From Herbiconiux gentiana (lineage in GTDB: Bacteria > Actinomycetota > Actinomycetes > Actinomycetales > Microbacteriaceae), in NCBI RefSeq assembly GCF_024978135.1, contig NZ_JANTEZ010000001.1, positions 124,001 to 188,000 on the forward strand: DNA of 64,000 nucleotides, in the 5' to 3' direction. The notes beneath the pieces were generated by a model. That model made no database searches and was not told the origin of the DNA. It worked only from the letters and a program-made list of their open reading frames with translations. Position numbers and translations under genes: made by a program. Positions 23,332 through 37,848 of this stretch are shown piece after piece (position 1 is the first letter of the stretch; the number at the start of each line of letters is the position of its first letter).

Positions 23332-24357
23332 TCAGCCGAAAAGCATCGCCGCTTCGTCGTAGCGGTGCTGCGGCACGGTCTTGAGCTTGCCGAGCGCCTC
23401 CTCGAAGCCGACCGTCTCGATCTCGGTGCCGCGGAGCGCCACCATACGGCCCCAGGCGCCCTCCTGCACGATGTCGCTCGCGGCCATGCCGAGGCGGGTG
23501 GCGAGCACCCGGTCGTAGGCCGTCGGTACACCGCCGCGCTGGATGTGGCCGAGCGTGGTGGCCCGGGTCTCGATGCCGGTGATCTCCTCGATCATGGGGG
23601 CGAGCCGCTCGCCGATTCCGCCGAGGCGCGGGCGGCCGAAGGCGTCGAGGCCGCGCTCGGAGTGGGCGTCGTCGGCGTGGTCGGGCGTGAAGCCCTCGGC
23701 GACGACGACGAGCGGCGCGCGACCGCGGTCGGCGGCGCTGCGCACCCACTCGGCGACCTGCTCCATGCTGGTCTTCTGCTCGGGGATGAGGATCGCGTGG
23801 GCGCCTGCGGCCATGCCGGAGTGCAGGGCGATCCAGCCGACGTGCCGGCCCATCACCTCGGCCACCATGCAGCGGCTGTGCGAGTCGCCGGTGGTGCGCA
23901 GGCGATCCATGGCCTCGGTTGCGATCTCGACGGCGGTGTCGAAGCCGAAGGTGTAGTCGGTCGCGTCGAGGTCGTTGTCGACGGTCTTCGGCACACCCAC
24001 GATCTTCAGTCCCGCATCCGTCAGCCGCTTGGCCGCCGCGAGGGTGCCCTCGCCGCCGATGGCGATGATGGCGTCGATGCCGAGACGGTCGAGGGTCTCC
24101 TGGATGCGCTCGGGGCCGCCGTTGCCCTCGAAGGGGTTCGTGCGCGAGGTGCCGAGGATAGTGCCGCCCTGCTTGGCGATGCCGCGCACGTCGCTGCGCT
24201 CGAGCGGGCGGATGTCGCCCGCCACGACGCCGCGCCAGCCGTCCTTGAAGCCGACGAACTCCTGGTCGTTGATCTCCGTGCCCTTGAGCACGGCGCCGCG
24301 GATGACGGCGTTCAGACCGGGGCAGTCGCCGCCGCTGGTGAGGATTCCGATTCGCAT
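23332..24357 (-). CDS. pfkA: 6-phosphofructokinase, group III, ATP type
   Basis: A 341-residue phosphofructokinase that phosphorylates fructose-6-phosphate, the committed step of glycolysis. TSGGDCPGLNAVIRG is the first nucleotide-site motif. IAIGGEGTLAAA has Gly where PPi-using enzymes have Asp (GGEDT), so ATP is the likely donor. PKTVDNDLDATDYTFGFDTA with Lys in PKT places it in the mixed-substrate group III common in actinobacteria. MVAEVMGRHVGWIAL and LGHIQRGG complete the active site. The ATG at 24357 has GAGG upstream within a run of GGT repeats (minus-strand ACC). It is divergent from uvrB. Confidence 0.95.
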   Translation of the reverse strand: MRIGILTSGGDCPGLNAVIRGAVLKGTEINDQEFVGFKDGWRGVVAGDIRPLERSDVRGIAKQGGTILGTSRTNPFEGNGGPERIQETLDRLGIDAIIAIGGEGTLAAAKRLTDAGLKIVGVPKTVDNDLDATDYTFGFDTAVEIATEAMDRLRTTGDSHSRCMVAEVMGRHVGWIALHSGMAAGAHAILIPEQKTSMEQVAEWVRSAADRGRAPLVVVAEGFTPDHADDAHSERGLDAFGRPRLGGIGERLAPMIEEITGIETRATTLGHIQRGGVPTAYDRVLATRLGMAASDIVQEGAWGRMVALRGTEIETVGFEEALGKLKTVPQHRYDEAAMLFG

Positions 24358-24430
24358 GGTGATGTCTGCCTCGTGGTGGTGGTGGTGAGGTAACGCTCGG
24401 CATGACGCTCTGAGCGAGCACCGACGCTGA

Positions 24431-24452
24431 TGTCGGTGGCTCTCCCTAAACT
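24431..24452 (+). promoter_or_regulatory. RecA-NDp / PafBC-type promoter of uvrB
   Basis: TGTCGGTG (24431-24438), 8 nt, TAAACT (24447-24452), 6 nt, then the uvrB ATG. The box is the right half of a local inverted repeat, CACCGAC (24419-24425) with GTCGGTG (24432-24438). No Shine-Dalgarno is present, so the mRNA should be leaderless. Confidence 0.8.
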
Positions 24453-24458
24453 TAACGC

Positions 24459-26528
24459 ATGGAACCCACCCGCTCCGTGCACCCCTTTGAAGTCATCTCT
24501 GAATACACGCCGAGCGGAGACCAGCCGGCGGCCATCGCCGAGCTCGCCGGGCGCATCAACGCGGGCGAGACCGACATCGTGCTGCTCGGCGCCACCGGCA
24601 CGGGCAAGTCGGCCACCACGGCCTGGCTGATCGAGCAGGTGCAGCGCCCGACCCTCGTGCTCGCGCACAACAAGACCCTGGCGGCGCAGCTGGCGAACGA
24701 GTTCCGCGAGCTCATGCCGAACAACGCGGTCGAGTACTTCGTGTCGTACTACGACTACTACCAGCCCGAGGCGTACGTGCCGCAGACCGACACCTTCATC
24801 GAGAAAGACAGCTCGGTCAACGCCGAGGTCGAGCGGCTGCGTCACTCCACCACCAACTCGCTGCTGTCGCGCCGCGACGTCGTGGTGGTCTCGACCGTGT
24901 CGTGCATCTACGGCCTCGGCAAGCCGGAGCAGTACCTGAACGCGATGATGGCCCTGCAGGTGGGGCAGCGTATCGACCGCGACCACCTCATCCGTCGCTT
25001 CGTCTCGATGCAGTACCAGCGCAACGACATCGACTTCTCGCGCGGCAACTTCCGGGTTCGGGGCGACACCATCGAGATCATCCCGATGTACGAAGAACTG
25101 GCCATCCGCATCGAGATGTTCGGCGACGAGATCGAGGGGCTCTACAGCCTGCACCCGCTGACCGGCGACATCGTGCAGAAACTCGAGAGCGTCTCCGTCT
25201 TCCCCGGCTCGCACTACGTGGCCGACACGAACGTCATGCACCGCGCCATCGAGACCATCCAGACCGAACTGCACGACCGGCTGGCCCAGCTCGAGCGCGA
25301 GGGCAAGCTGCTCGAAGCCCAGAGGCTGCGGATGCGCACGACCTTCGACCTCGAGATGATGCAGCAGATCGGCTTCTGCTCCGGCATCGAGAACTACTCC
25401 CGCCACATCGACGGGCGCAACCCGGGCGAGGCGCCGCACTGCCTGATCGACTACTTCCCCGACGACTTCCTGGTCGTCATTGACGAGTCGCACGTGACGG
25501 TGCCGCAGATCGGCGCGATGTACGAGGGCGACTCCTCGCGCAAGCGCACTCTGGTCGACCACGGCTTCCGGCTGCCGAGTGCGCTCGACAACCGTCCGCT
25601 GAAGTGGAACGAGTTCAAGGAGCGCGTCGGCCAGACCGTCTACCTCTCCGCGACGCCGGGGCGCTACGAGATGGGCATCGCCGACGGGGTGGTGGAGCAG
25701 ATCATCCGCCCCACCGGCCTGATCGACCCGACCCTCATCGTGAAGCCCTCGAAGGGGCAGATCGACGATCTGCTCGAGGAGATCCGGCTGCGCTCGGCGC
25801 GCGACGAGCGTGTGCTCGTCACCACCCTCACGAAGAAGATGGCCGAGGAGCTCACCGACTTCCTCACTGAGGCGGGGGTGCGGGTGCGGTATCTGCACTC
25901 GGATGTCGACACGCTGCGCCGGGTCGAGCTCCTGACCGAGCTCCGGCAGGGTGTCTACGACGTGCTCGTCGGCATCAACCTGCTGCGTGAAGGTCTCGAC
26001 CTGCCCGAGGTGTCGCTCGTGGCGATCCTCGACGCCGACAAGGAGGGCTTCCTGCGGTCGTCGACGTCGCTCATCCAGACGATCGGTCGCGCGGCGCGCA
26101 ACGTCTCGGGCGAGGTGCACCTCTACGCCGACAAGATGACCGACTCGATGCGGCTCGCCATCGACGAGACCGACCGGCGGCGCGAGAAGCAGGTCGCGTA
26201 CAACACGCTGCACGGCATCGACCCGCAGCCGCTGCGCAAGAAGATCGCCGACATCACCGAGGCCCTGGCCCGCGAGGGCGCCGACACCGCCGACCTGCTC
26301 AAGGAGCGCGCCGGCCGCGGCAAGAAGAGCCCCACGCCGAACCTGCGCCGCGAGGGCATCGCCGCACAGGGCGCGAACGACCTCGAGTCGATCATCGCCG
26401 ACCTGAACGGCCAGATGCTCGAGGCGGCGGCCGAGCTCAAGTTCGAGCTGGCGGGCCGCCTCCGCGACGAGGTCTCGGAACTCAAGCGCGAACTCCGCCA
26501 GATGGAGAAGGCGGGCCACATCGCCTGA
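24459..26528 (+). CDS. uvrB: Excinuclease ABC subunit B
   Basis: A 689-residue UvrB, the damage-verifying helicase of nucleotide excision repair. Walker A is GATGTGKSA at residues 44-52. The beta-hairpin region starts at [16 protein letters not shown] (97-112). The DEAD-box-like motif is VVIDESHVT, and helicase motifs V and VI are [14 protein letters not shown] and QTIGRAARN. The C-terminal UVR domain that binds UvrC is at the end ([20 protein letters not shown]). The ATG at 24459 is fixed by the -10 hexamer 6 nt upstream. It shares its promoter class with uvrA. Confidence 0.99.
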   Translation: MEPTRSVHPFEVISEYTPSGDQPAAIAELAGRINAGETDIVLLGATGTGKSATTAWLIEQVQRPTLVLAHNKTLAAQLANEFRELMPNNAVEYFVSYYDYYQPEAYVPQTDTFIEKDSSVNAEVERLRHSTTNSLLSRRDVVVVSTVSCIYGLGKPEQYLNAMMALQVGQRIDRDHLIRRFVSMQYQRNDIDFSRGNFRVRGDTIEIIPMYEELAIRIEMFGDEIEGLYSLHPLTGDIVQKLESVSVFPGSHYVADTNVMHRAIETIQTELHDRLAQLEREGKLLEAQRLRMRTTFDLEMMQQIGFCSGIENYSRHIDGRNPGEAPHCLIDYFPDDFLVVIDESHVTVPQIGAMYEGDSSRKRTLVDHGFRLPSALDNRPLKWNEFKERVGQTVYLSATPGRYEMGIADGVVEQIIRPTGLIDPTLIVKPSKGQIDDLLEEIRLRSARDERVLVTTLTKKMAEELTDFLTEAGVRVRYLHSDVDTLRRVELLTELRQGVYDVLVGINLLREGLDLPEVSLVAILDADKEGFLRSSTSLIQTIGRAARNVSGEVHLYADKMTDSMRLAIDETDRRREKQVAYNTLHGIDPQPLRKKIADITEALAREGADTADLLKERAGRGKKSPTPNLRREGIAAQGANDLESIIADLNGQMLEAAAELKFELAGRLRDEVSELKRELRQMEKAGHIA

Positions 26529-26599
26529 CCTGGACGGCGGAGTGACACCGGAGCAGATTGAGTAGAAACTGACCATCACGCCAGAAGGTTCGGCCGACG

Positions 26600-26605
26600 T
26601 AGCTT
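26600..26605 (+). promoter_or_regulatory. -10 hexamer of the small secreted protein gene
   Basis: TAGCTT lies 6 nt before the ATG at 26612. No TGTCRGTG box and no Shine-Dalgarno are present, so transcription should be leaderless and not of the PafBC class. Confidence 0.5.
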
Positions 26606-26611
26606 TCTGGA

Positions 26612-26983
26612 ATGATCCGAATCAATCGCACACTCCTGTCCGCCGTCCTCGGCGGCGTCCTGGCCACGACCGCCGTGGTCGCCGCCCCGCTGGCCGCACA
26701 CGCCGAGCTGACCAACCCGCCGGCGTGCGTCGAGAGCCCGTACGGTGGCTGCCAGGACGGACCGCTCGGCAACGGCGGTGGCGGCTCCTGGTCGACCACC
26801 GGCGACGTGTTCTCCGAGTTCTTCGCGTACTCCGACGGGACGATCCGGTACGAGGGGATCTGGGAGTTCCGTCGTTTCGACGGCGCGGCCCCTCGGGCTG
26901 AAGATGCCTCCCGCATCCTGTCGACCTCCAACACATTCACCAGTTGCACGGTCTGGGATATGAGCGTGACCTGCTTCGACTGA
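26612..26983 (+). CDS. Small secreted protein of unknown function
   Basis: A 123-residue protein with a Sec-type signal peptide (basic start MIRINR, hydrophobic core to about residue 27, likely cleavage after AAHA at residue 31). The mature part of about 92 residues has four Cys: two in ACVESPYGGC near the start and two in SCTVWDMSVTC at the end, a layout that would allow two disulfides. A Gly/Ser-rich segment, GNGGGGSWST, lies between. I recognise no family. It sits between uvrB and uvrA on the same strand but has its own -10. Confidence 0.65.
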   Translation: MIRINRTLLSAVLGGVLATTAVVAAPLAAHAELTNPPACVESPYGGCQDGPLGNGGGGSWSTTGDVFSEFFAYSDGTIRYEGIWEFRRFDGAAPRAEDASRILSTSNTFTSCTVWDMSVTCFD

Positions 26984-27034
26984 TCGGTGAGACGACCCAC
27001 CGGCGGTGTCGCTCCGAGCGAACGGGGACGTCAG

Positions 27035-27056
27035 TGTCGGTGGGTCCACGTACAGT
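27035..27056 (+). promoter_or_regulatory. RecA-NDp / PafBC-type promoter of uvrA
   Basis: TGTCGGTG (27035-27042), 8 nt, TACAGT (27051-27056), 6 nt, then the uvrA GTG. Box, spacing and -10 all match the consensus. Confidence 0.8.
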
Positions 27057-27062
27057 TGAGGG

Positions 27063-30047
<2,985 letters not shown>

Positions 30048-30056
30048 CGACGGCCC

Positions 30057-31979
30057 ATGGCAGACACCGTCTCCTACCGCCCCAAGGCGGGGGAGATCCC
30101 CACCCAGCCCGGCGTCTACCGCTTCAAGGACGCGAAGGGCCGCGTGCTCTACGTCGGCAAGGCGAAGAACCTCCGCGCCCGCCTGAGCAACTACTTCGCG
30201 CCGCTCCGCAGCCTGCACGAGCGCACCCGCCGCATGGTGCTGAGCGCCTCCGGCGTGGAGTGGACGGTGGTGGCGACCGACATCGAGTCGCTGCAGCTCG
30301 AGTACACCTGGATCAAGGAGTTCGACCCGCCGTTCAACGTCAAGTTCCGGGACGACAAGACCTACCCCTTCATGGCGGTGACGCTCGGCGACGAGGCGCC
30401 CCGGGTGATGGTGACCCGCAACCACCGCATCAAGGGCGCCAAGTACTTCGGGCCCTACCCGAAGATCTGGGCGGTGCGCGACACCATCGACCTGATGATC
30501 AAGGCCTTCCCCATCCGCACCTGCTCCGACTCGAGCTACAAGCACGCGATGCAGACCGGCCGCCCCTGCTTCCCGGGTCAGATCGGCCGCTGCGGCGGCC
30601 CCTGCTCCGGCAAGGTCACGATCGAGGAGCACCGGAAGGTGGTCGACGACTTCGTGGCCTTCATGGCGGGCGGCGACAAGCGCTTCGTCACGGCGGCGAC
30701 CAAGAACATGAAGGCCGCGGCCGAACGTCAGGACTACGAGGCGGCCGCGAAGTACCGCGACCAGCTGCAGGCCCTCGAGGCCGTGCTCGCGAAGAGCGCC
30801 GTGGTGCTCCGCGACAAGGTCGACGCCGACCTCTTCGGCATCGAGCACGACGAACTGGCCGCCAGTGTGCAGCAGTTCATCGTGCGCGGCGGGCGCATCC
30901 GGGGCGAGCGCTCGTGGACGGTCGACAAGGAGATCGACATCGACACGGGCGAGCTCGTCGACACGATCCTCCTCCAGGCCTACGAGGGCGAGGTGCCGCC
31001 GAAGGAGATCATCGTGCCGGCGCTGCCCGACGACACCGACGAGCTCGAGGCCTGGCTCGGCGAGCGGCGCGGCCGCGGCCAGGTGCATCTGCGCACGGCG
31101 CAGCGCGGCGAGAAGGCGGCGCTCATGTCGACCGCCACGATGAACGCCAAGAACAACCTGATGCTCTACAAGACCCGGCGCTCCTCCGACTTCGTCGCCC
31201 GCTCGCAGGCGCTCACCGACATCCAGGAGGCGCTCGGCATGACCGACGCCCCGCTGCGCATGGAGTGTTACGACGTCTCGCACCTGCAGGGCACGAACAT
31301 CGTGGCCTCGATGGTCGTCTTCGAAGACGGCCTGGCCCGGAAAGACCAGTACCGCCGCTTCTCGATCGCCGATTCGACAGATGACACCGAGTCGATCTAC
31401 CAGGTCATCACCCGGCGGCTCGCCTACCTGAAGACCGACGAGAGCCCCGAAGCGGTGGCCGCCGAGGCCAAGGCCGCCCTCGAGGCGCAGACGCAGGTCT
31501 TCGCCGAGGGGGAGGGGCCGGTCGAGCCCGAGCGCAAGAAGAAATTCGCCTATCCGCCGAACCTGCTCATCGTCGACGGCGGCCAGCCGCAGGTCAACGC
31601 GGCGGCCAGGGCCCTCGAGGAGTCGGGCGTGCAGGGCATCTTCCTCGCGGGCATCGCCAAGCGGCTCGAGGAGATCTGGCTGCCCGAGAGCGACTACCCG
31701 GTCATCCTGCCCCGCGGCAGCGAGGCGCTGTTCATGATCCAGCGCATCCGCGACGAGGCGCACCGCTTCGCCATCACGCATCAGCGTTCGAGGCGCAAGC
31801 GCGACATCGCCAGCGTGCTCACCGAGGTGCCCGGCCTCGGCCCCTCACGGGTGCGTGAACTGCTGCGGCACTTCGGCTCGGTCGCCGAGCTGAAGAAGGC
31901 CGATGTCGCGGCGATCTCCGAGGTCAAGGGCATCGGTCCGCTTCTCGCCGAGCAGATCCGCACCACCCTGCACCGGTAG
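30057..31979 (+). CDS. uvrC: Excinuclease ABC subunit C
   Basis: A 640-residue UvrC, the nuclease that cuts on both sides of the lesion. The GIY-YIG domain (about 16-95) has GVYRFKD and [14 protein letters not shown]. The Cys cluster [16 protein letters not shown] is typical. A UVR helix pair for UvrB contact is near residue 225, the RNase H-like domain includes [13 protein letters not shown] and [10 protein letters not shown], and C-terminal tandem helix-hairpin-helix motifs end the protein ([30 protein letters not shown]). There are only 9 bases between uvrA and uvrC, so it should be read from the damage-type uvrA promoter. Confidence 0.98.
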   Translation: MADTVSYRPKAGEIPTQPGVYRFKDAKGRVLYVGKAKNLRARLSNYFAPLRSLHERTRRMVLSASGVEWTVVATDIESLQLEYTWIKEFDPPFNVKFRDDKTYPFMAVTLGDEAPRVMVTRNHRIKGAKYFGPYPKIWAVRDTIDLMIKAFPIRTCSDSSYKHAMQTGRPCFPGQIGRCGGPCSGKVTIEEHRKVVDDFVAFMAGGDKRFVTAATKNMKAAAERQDYEAAAKYRDQLQALEAVLAKSAVVLRDKVDADLFGIEHDELAASVQQFIVRGGRIRGERSWTVDKEIDIDTGELVDTILLQAYEGEVPPKEIIVPALPDDTDELEAWLGERRGRGQVHLRTAQRGEKAALMSTATMNAKNNLMLYKTRRSSDFVARSQALTDIQEALGMTDAPLRMECYDVSHLQGTNIVASMVVFEDGLARKDQYRRFSIADSTDDTESIYQVITRRLAYLKTDESPEAVAAEAKAALEAQTQVFAEGEGPVEPERKKKFAYPPNLLIVDGGQPQVNAAARALEESGVQGIFLAGIAKRLEEIWLPESDYPVILPRGSEALFMIQRIRDEAHRFAITHQRSRRKRDIASVLTEVPGLGPSRVRELLRHFGSVAELKKADVAAISEVKGIGPLLAEQIRTTLHR

Positions 31980-32022
31980 GCTTGACAGCATCCCGTCCCG
32001 ATCCCCAGAGCGAAAGCGTGTG

Positions 32023-32898
32023 ATGTCCGACTCACCTCAGCAGCAGGAAGTGCTGATCGTCACGGGCATGTCGGGGGCGGGCCGGTCCACCGTGGCCAAC
32101 GCCCTCGAAGACCTGGGCTGGTACGTCGTCGACAACCTCCCGCCGCAGATGCTCAGGCCGCTCGTCGATCTCGCCGAGCACGCCGGGTCGACCCTGCCGC
32201 GCATCGCCGCGGTGGTCGACGTGCGCGGGCGCGACTTCTTCGCCGACCTGCAAGACATGATCCAGGCGCTCCGCAGCGGCACCCAGCTGCGCGTGGTGTT
32301 CCTCGAGGCCACCGACCAGGCGCTGGTGCGGCGGTTCGAGCAGGTGCGGCGACCGCATCCGCTGCAGGGCAACGGCACCCTGCTCGACGGCATCGGGGCC
32401 GAGCGTTCGCGCCTCAGCCCCATCCGGGAGTCGAGCGACATCATCATCGACACCTCCGACCTGAACATCCACCAGCTCGCCACGGTCGTGCAGGAGAAGT
32501 TCTCGCACGCCGACACGGCCGGCGTGCAGGTCACGGTGATGAGCTTCGGCTTCAAGTACGGTGCGCCCACCGATGCCGACGGCATCGCCGACGCCCGTTT
32601 CCTGCCCAACCCGTTCTGGGTGCCCGAACTGCGGGCCCACACGGGGCTCGACCCCGAGGTGAGCGAGTACGTGCTCGGGCAGTCGGGCGCGCGCGAGTTC
32701 GTCGAGGCCTACGCCAAGGCCCTCGAGCCGGTGCTCGCCGGCTACCAGCGCGAGAACAAGCGCCACGCGACCATCGCGATCGGCTGCACGGGCGGCAAGC
32801 ACCGCTCCGTCGCCATCGCCCGCGAGCTCTCCGAGCTGATCGGCGCCTTCCCCGGCGTGGTGGTCAACGTCAAGCACCGCGACCTCGGTCGCGAGTGA
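32023..32898 (+). CDS. rapZ: RapZ-like nucleotide-binding protein (RNase adapter family)
   Basis: A 291-residue RapZ/YvcJ protein. P-loop TGMSGAGRST (about 14-23) has Arg where the classical Walker A has Lys, usual in actinobacterial members. WYVVDNLPPQML, VVDVRGRDFF and FLEATDQALVRRFEQVRRPHP are family motifs, and the C-terminal domain has MSFGFKYGAPTDAD and IAIGCTGGKHRSV. In gammaproteobacteria RapZ guides RNase E to small RNAs; the role in actinobacteria is not settled. The ATG at 32023 is preferred; longer frames add an Arg/Ser-rich stretch. A TAGGCT hexamer overlaps the uvrC stop (31977-31982) and could start a separate transcript. Confidence 0.93.
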   Translation: MSDSPQQQEVLIVTGMSGAGRSTVANALEDLGWYVVDNLPPQMLRPLVDLAEHAGSTLPRIAAVVDVRGRDFFADLQDMIQALRSGTQLRVVFLEATDQALVRRFEQVRRPHPLQGNGTLLDGIGAERSRLSPIRESSDIIIDTSDLNIHQLATVVQEKFSHADTAGVQVTVMSFGFKYGAPTDADGIADARFLPNPFWVPELRAHTGLDPEVSEYVLGQSGAREFVEAYAKALEPVLAGYQRENKRHATIAIGCTGGKHRSVAIARELSELIGAFPGVVVNVKHRDLGRE

Positions 32899-32924
32899 CC
32901 AGCAACAGAAGAAGGTTCTGAATA

Positions 32925-33902
32925 GTGGCTCTCACAGCCGATGTGAAAGACGAGCTCGCCCGGGTCGTCGTCACCAAGACGACGGTCCGCGCGGCCGAGC
33001 TCGCGACCGTCCTCCGCTTCGCCGGCGGGCTGCACCTCATCTCGTCCCGCATCGCCATCGAGGCCGAGCTCGACACCGCCGACATCGTCAAGCGCGTGCT
33101 GCGCGACCTGGCCGAGCTCTACGGCGTGAAGGGCGACGTCTCGAAGGTCGCGCCCTCGGGCGTCCGACGCGAGGGCTTCTTCCTCGTGCGCGTCATCGAG
33201 GGCGGCGAGACCCTGGCCCGTCAGACCGGGCTGCTGGATGCGCGGCGGCGCCCCATCCGCGGCCTCCCCAACCGGCTGACCACGGGCGGCCGAGACGACC
33301 TGGCGGCCGTCTGGCGCGGCGCGTTCCTCGCCGCCGGCTCGCTCACCGACCCCGGACGCTCGGCGGCCCTCGAGGTCACCTGCCCCGGCAACGAGGCGGC
33401 CATGGCGCTCGTCGGCGCGGCCTCCCGGCTCGGCATCGCCACCAAGGCCCGCGAGGTGCGCGGCGTGCACCGTGTCGTCATCCGCGACGGCGAGGCCATC
33501 GCCGCGATGCTCTCCGTGATGGGCGCCGCCAAGACGGTGACCACCTGGGAGGAGATGCGCCAGCGCCGCGAGGTGCGCGCCACGGCGAACCGCCTGGTGA
33601 ACTTCGACGACGCGAACCTCCGCCGCTCGGCGCAAGCCGCCGTCGCCGCCTGCGCCCGCGTCGAGCGTGCCATGGAGATCCTCGGCCCCGAGATCCCCGA
33701 CCACCTCAAGTACGCCGGCGAGCTGCGACTGGCGCACCGGGAGTCGAGCCTCGACGAGCTCGGCCACCACGCCGACCCGCCCATGACGAAGGACGCGATC
33801 GCCGGCCGCATCCGCCGCCTGCTCGCGATGGCCGACAAGCAGGCCGTCGACCTGGGAATCCCCGGTACGGAGGCCAACCTTCCGCCCGACCTCGACGACT
33901 GA
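32925..33902 (+). CDS. whiA: DNA-binding regulator WhiA
   Basis: A 325-residue WhiA, a protein with a degenerate homing-endonuclease fold and a C-terminal helix-turn-helix. In Streptomyces it controls sporulation division with WhiB; in non-sporulating bacteria it is linked to growth and division. N-terminal [14 protein letters not shown] and [11 protein letters not shown], the endonuclease-like [15 protein letters not shown], and C-terminal [14 protein letters not shown] with [15 protein letters not shown] are clear. The GTG at 32925 has GAAGG upstream. yvcK, usual between rapZ and whiA, is absent. Confidence 0.96.
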   Translation: MALTADVKDELARVVVTKTTVRAAELATVLRFAGGLHLISSRIAIEAELDTADIVKRVLRDLAELYGVKGDVSKVAPSGVRREGFFLVRVIEGGETLARQTGLLDARRRPIRGLPNRLTTGGRDDLAAVWRGAFLAAGSLTDPGRSAALEVTCPGNEAAMALVGAASRLGIATKAREVRGVHRVVIRDGEAIAAMLSVMGAAKTVTTWEEMRQRREVRATANRLVNFDDANLRRSAQAAVAACARVERAMEILGPEIPDHLKYAGELRLAHRESSLDELGHHADPPMTKDAIAGRIRRLLAMADKQAVDLGIPGTEANLPPDLDD

Positions 33903-33919
33903 TCCCGCCCCAGCGGGAA

Positions 33920-33925
33920 TAGACT
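33920..33925 (+). promoter_or_regulatory. -10 hexamer of sodA
   Basis: TAGACT just after the whiA stop would start transcription near 33932, leaving a leader of about 56 nt with a GAGGAG ribosome site before sodA. No convincing -35 is seen. Confidence 0.45.
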
Positions 33926-33987
33926 GATCAGGTCACTCACAGCCGCCGCTCATCCGGCCGGCGGCCTCTAGAACGAGGAGATCATCA

Positions 33988-35722
<1,735 letters not shown>

Positions 35723-35731
35723 CAACCCCTC

Positions 35732-35776
35732 AGCCGGTGGTGCCCCCTCGCTCTGCGCGTCCGGGCACCACCGGCT
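35732..35776 (+). terminator. Hairpin between gap and pgk
   Basis: Arms 35732-35745 and 35763-35776 form a perfect 14-bp stem (AGCCGGTGGTGCCC) with a 17-nt loop and no T tract. It may reduce read-through or protect the gap mRNA 3' end, giving more Gap than Pgk. Confidence 0.5.
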
Positions 35777-35795
35777 CCTGACTGAAAGCGATCCC

Positions 35796-37010
35796 GTGAC
35801 GCTCCGCACCCTCGACTCCCTCGGATCGCTCGCCGGCAAGCGTGTCGTCGTCCGCTGCGACCTCAACGTTCCTGTGAAGGACGGGGTCATCACCGACGAC
35901 GGCCGCGTGCGCGCGAGCCTCCCCACCCTCACCGCGCTGCTCGAGCAGGGCGCCCGCGTCGTGGTCGTCAGCCACCTCGGCCGCCCCGACGGCGCTCCCG
36001 AGGCCAAGTACTCACTCGAGCCCGTCGCGAAGCGCCTCGGCGAGCTGCTCGACGCCCCCGTCGCGTTCGCCCACGACACCGTCGGTGACGAGGCGACGGA
36101 TGCGGTGGCCGCCCTAGAGGACGGTCAGATCGTCGTGCTCGAGAACCTGCGCTTCAACCCCGGCGAGACCAGCAAGGACGAGGGGGAGCGCCGCGCGTTC
36201 GCCGAGAAGCTGGCCGCCTACGGCGACGCCTTCGTGTCCGACGGCTTCGGCGTGGTGCACCGCAAGCAGGCGAGCGTCTACGACCTCGCCGAGCTGCTGC
36301 CGAGCGCCGCGGGTCTCCTCATCCAGACCGAGCTCGAGGTGCTCGACCGTCTCACCGCGAACCCGGAGCGTCCTTACACCGTGGTGCTCGGCGGCTCGAA
36401 GGTCTCCGACAAGCTCGGGGTGATCGGCCACCTGCTTCCCAAGGTGAACACGCTCCTCATCGGCGGCGGGATGCTCTTCACCTTCCTGAAGGCCCAGGGT
36501 CACGCCGTGGGCTCGAGCCTCCTCGAGGAGGACCAGCTCGACACCGTGCGCGGCTACCTCTCGAAGGCCGACGAGCTGGGCGTGCGCATCGTGCTGCCGA
36601 CCGACATCGTCGTGGCCTCGAAATTCGGCGCCGACGCCGACACCGCGGTCACCTCGGCCGACTCCATCGAGGAGACGCCGTTCGGTGCATCCGGTCTCGG
36701 GCTCGACATCGGCCCCGACACCGCCGCCGCGTTCGCGGAGATCATCGCCGACTCGAAGACCGTGTTCTGGAACGGGCCCATGGGCGTATTCGAGCTCGAG
36801 CCCTTCGCGGCCGGCACCAAAGCCGTGGCGCAGGCCCTCACCGAGGTCGACGGCCTCGGTGTGGTCGGAGGCGGTGACTCGGCCGCGGCCGTTCGCGCCC
36901 TCGGCTTCACTGACGACCAGTTCGGTCACATTTCAACCGGAGGCGGTGCCAGTCTCGAATTCCTCGAGGGCAAGCGTCTCCCCGGCCTGGAGGTCCTCGG
37001 ATGGTCCTGA
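35796..37010 (+). CDS. pgk: Phosphoglycerate kinase
   Basis: A 404-residue Pgk, making ATP from 1,3-bisphosphoglycerate. N-terminal RVVVRCDLNVPVKDG, SHLGRPDG, LENLRFNPGE and AFVSDGFGVVHRKQAS are family motifs; the nucleotide site has VLGGSKVSDKLGV, VFWNGPMGVFE and GGGDSAAAV. The second site reads DGFGVVHR, whereas many Pgks have DAFG. The GTG at 35796 follows AAAG. It overlaps tpiA by 10 bases. Confidence 0.98.
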   Translation: MTLRTLDSLGSLAGKRVVVRCDLNVPVKDGVITDDGRVRASLPTLTALLEQGARVVVVSHLGRPDGAPEAKYSLEPVAKRLGELLDAPVAFAHDTVGDEATDAVAALEDGQIVVLENLRFNPGETSKDEGERRAFAEKLAAYGDAFVSDGFGVVHRKQASVYDLAELLPSAAGLLIQTELEVLDRLTANPERPYTVVLGGSKVSDKLGVIGHLLPKVNTLLIGGGMLFTFLKAQGHAVGSSLLEEDQLDTVRGYLSKADELGVRIVLPTDIVVASKFGADADTAVTSADSIEETPFGASGLGLDIGPDTAAAFAEIIADSKTVFWNGPMGVFELEPFAAGTKAVAQALTEVDGLGVVGGGDSAAAVRALGFTDDQFGHISTGGGASLEFLEGKRLPGLEVLGWS

Positions 37011-37789
37011 AGCGCACGCCCCTGATCGCGGGCAACTGGAAGATGAACCTCGACCACCTGCAGGCGATCGCCTTCGTGCAGAAGCTCGCCTGGTCGCTCG
37101 ACGACGCGAAGCACAGCTTCGACGACGTCGAGGTCGCGGTGTTCCCCCCGTTCACCGACCTGCGGTCGGTGCAGACCCTGGTGGCGGCCGACAAGCTGTC
37201 GCTGGCCTACGGCGGGCAGGACATCTCCGAGCACGAGTCCGGTGCCTACACCGGCGAGATCTCGGGGCAGTTCCTCGCCCAGCTCGACACGAAGTTCGTC
37301 ATCATCGGCCACTCCGAGCGGCGCACGCTGCACGGCGAGACCGACGAGATCGTCGCGGCCAAGACCAAGGCGGCCGTGAAGCACGGCATCGTGCCGATCA
37401 TCTGCGTCGGCGAGACCGCCGACGACCTCGAGAAGCACGGCCAGAGCGCCGTGCCCGTGGCGCAGCTGACCGCGGCGATCGAGGGCCTCAAGGCCGGCGT
37501 CGACATCGTCGTCGCCTACGAGCCGGTCTGGGCCATCGGCTCGGGTCAGGCCGCCACGCCCGAGCAGGCCGAGACGGTGGGCGCCGCGCTGCGCGCCGTG
37601 CTCGCCGAGAAGCTCGGTGACGACACGGCCGCGGCGACCCGCATCCTCTACGGCGGCTCGGTGAAGTCGGGCAACATCGCCGGCTTCATGCGTGAGCCGA
37701 ACGTCGACGGAGCCCTCGTCGGCGGCGCGAGCCTCGACGTGACGGAGTTCGCCGCCATCGTCCGCTACCAGAAGCACGTTGGAGTGTAG
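37001..37789 (+). CDS. tpiA: Triosephosphate isomerase
   Basis: A 262-residue TIM-barrel enzyme interconverting dihydroxyacetone phosphate and glyceraldehyde-3-phosphate. LIAGNWKMN carries the catalytic Lys, FVIIGHSERR the His, and VAYEPVWAIGSG the Glu. RILYGGSVKSGN and VDGALVGGASL close the phosphate site. The ATG at 37001 lies inside the end of pgk, so translation is coupled. Its stop codon is part of a TAGACT hexamer that may serve secG. Confidence 0.98.
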   Translation: MVLKRTPLIAGNWKMNLDHLQAIAFVQKLAWSLDDAKHSFDDVEVAVFPPFTDLRSVQTLVAADKLSLAYGGQDISEHESGAYTGEISGQFLAQLDTKFVIIGHSERRTLHGETDEIVAAKTKAAVKHGIVPIICVGETADDLEKHGQSAVPVAQLTAAIEGLKAGVDIVVAYEPVWAIGSGQAATPEQAETVGAALRAVLAEKLGDDTAAATRILYGGSVKSGNIAGFMREPNVDGALVGGASLDVTEFAAIVRYQKHVGV

Positions 37790-37792
37790 ACT
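37787..37792 (+). promoter_or_regulatory. -10 hexamer of secG inside the tpiA stop codon
   Basis: TAGACT begins with the TAG stop of tpiA and would give a leader of about 50 nt for secG. Confidence 0.4.
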
Positions 37793-37848
37793 GACCTCTG
37801 GTCTTCGGGGGAAGCAACCCCGCTACCGACGTATGTGAAAGGCAAGCA

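Noticed and set aside
24370-24390. GGT repeat run upstream of pfkA as a regulatory element
   Set aside because: Only four to five units, no partner repeat, and a plain ribosome site for pfkA is present beside it.
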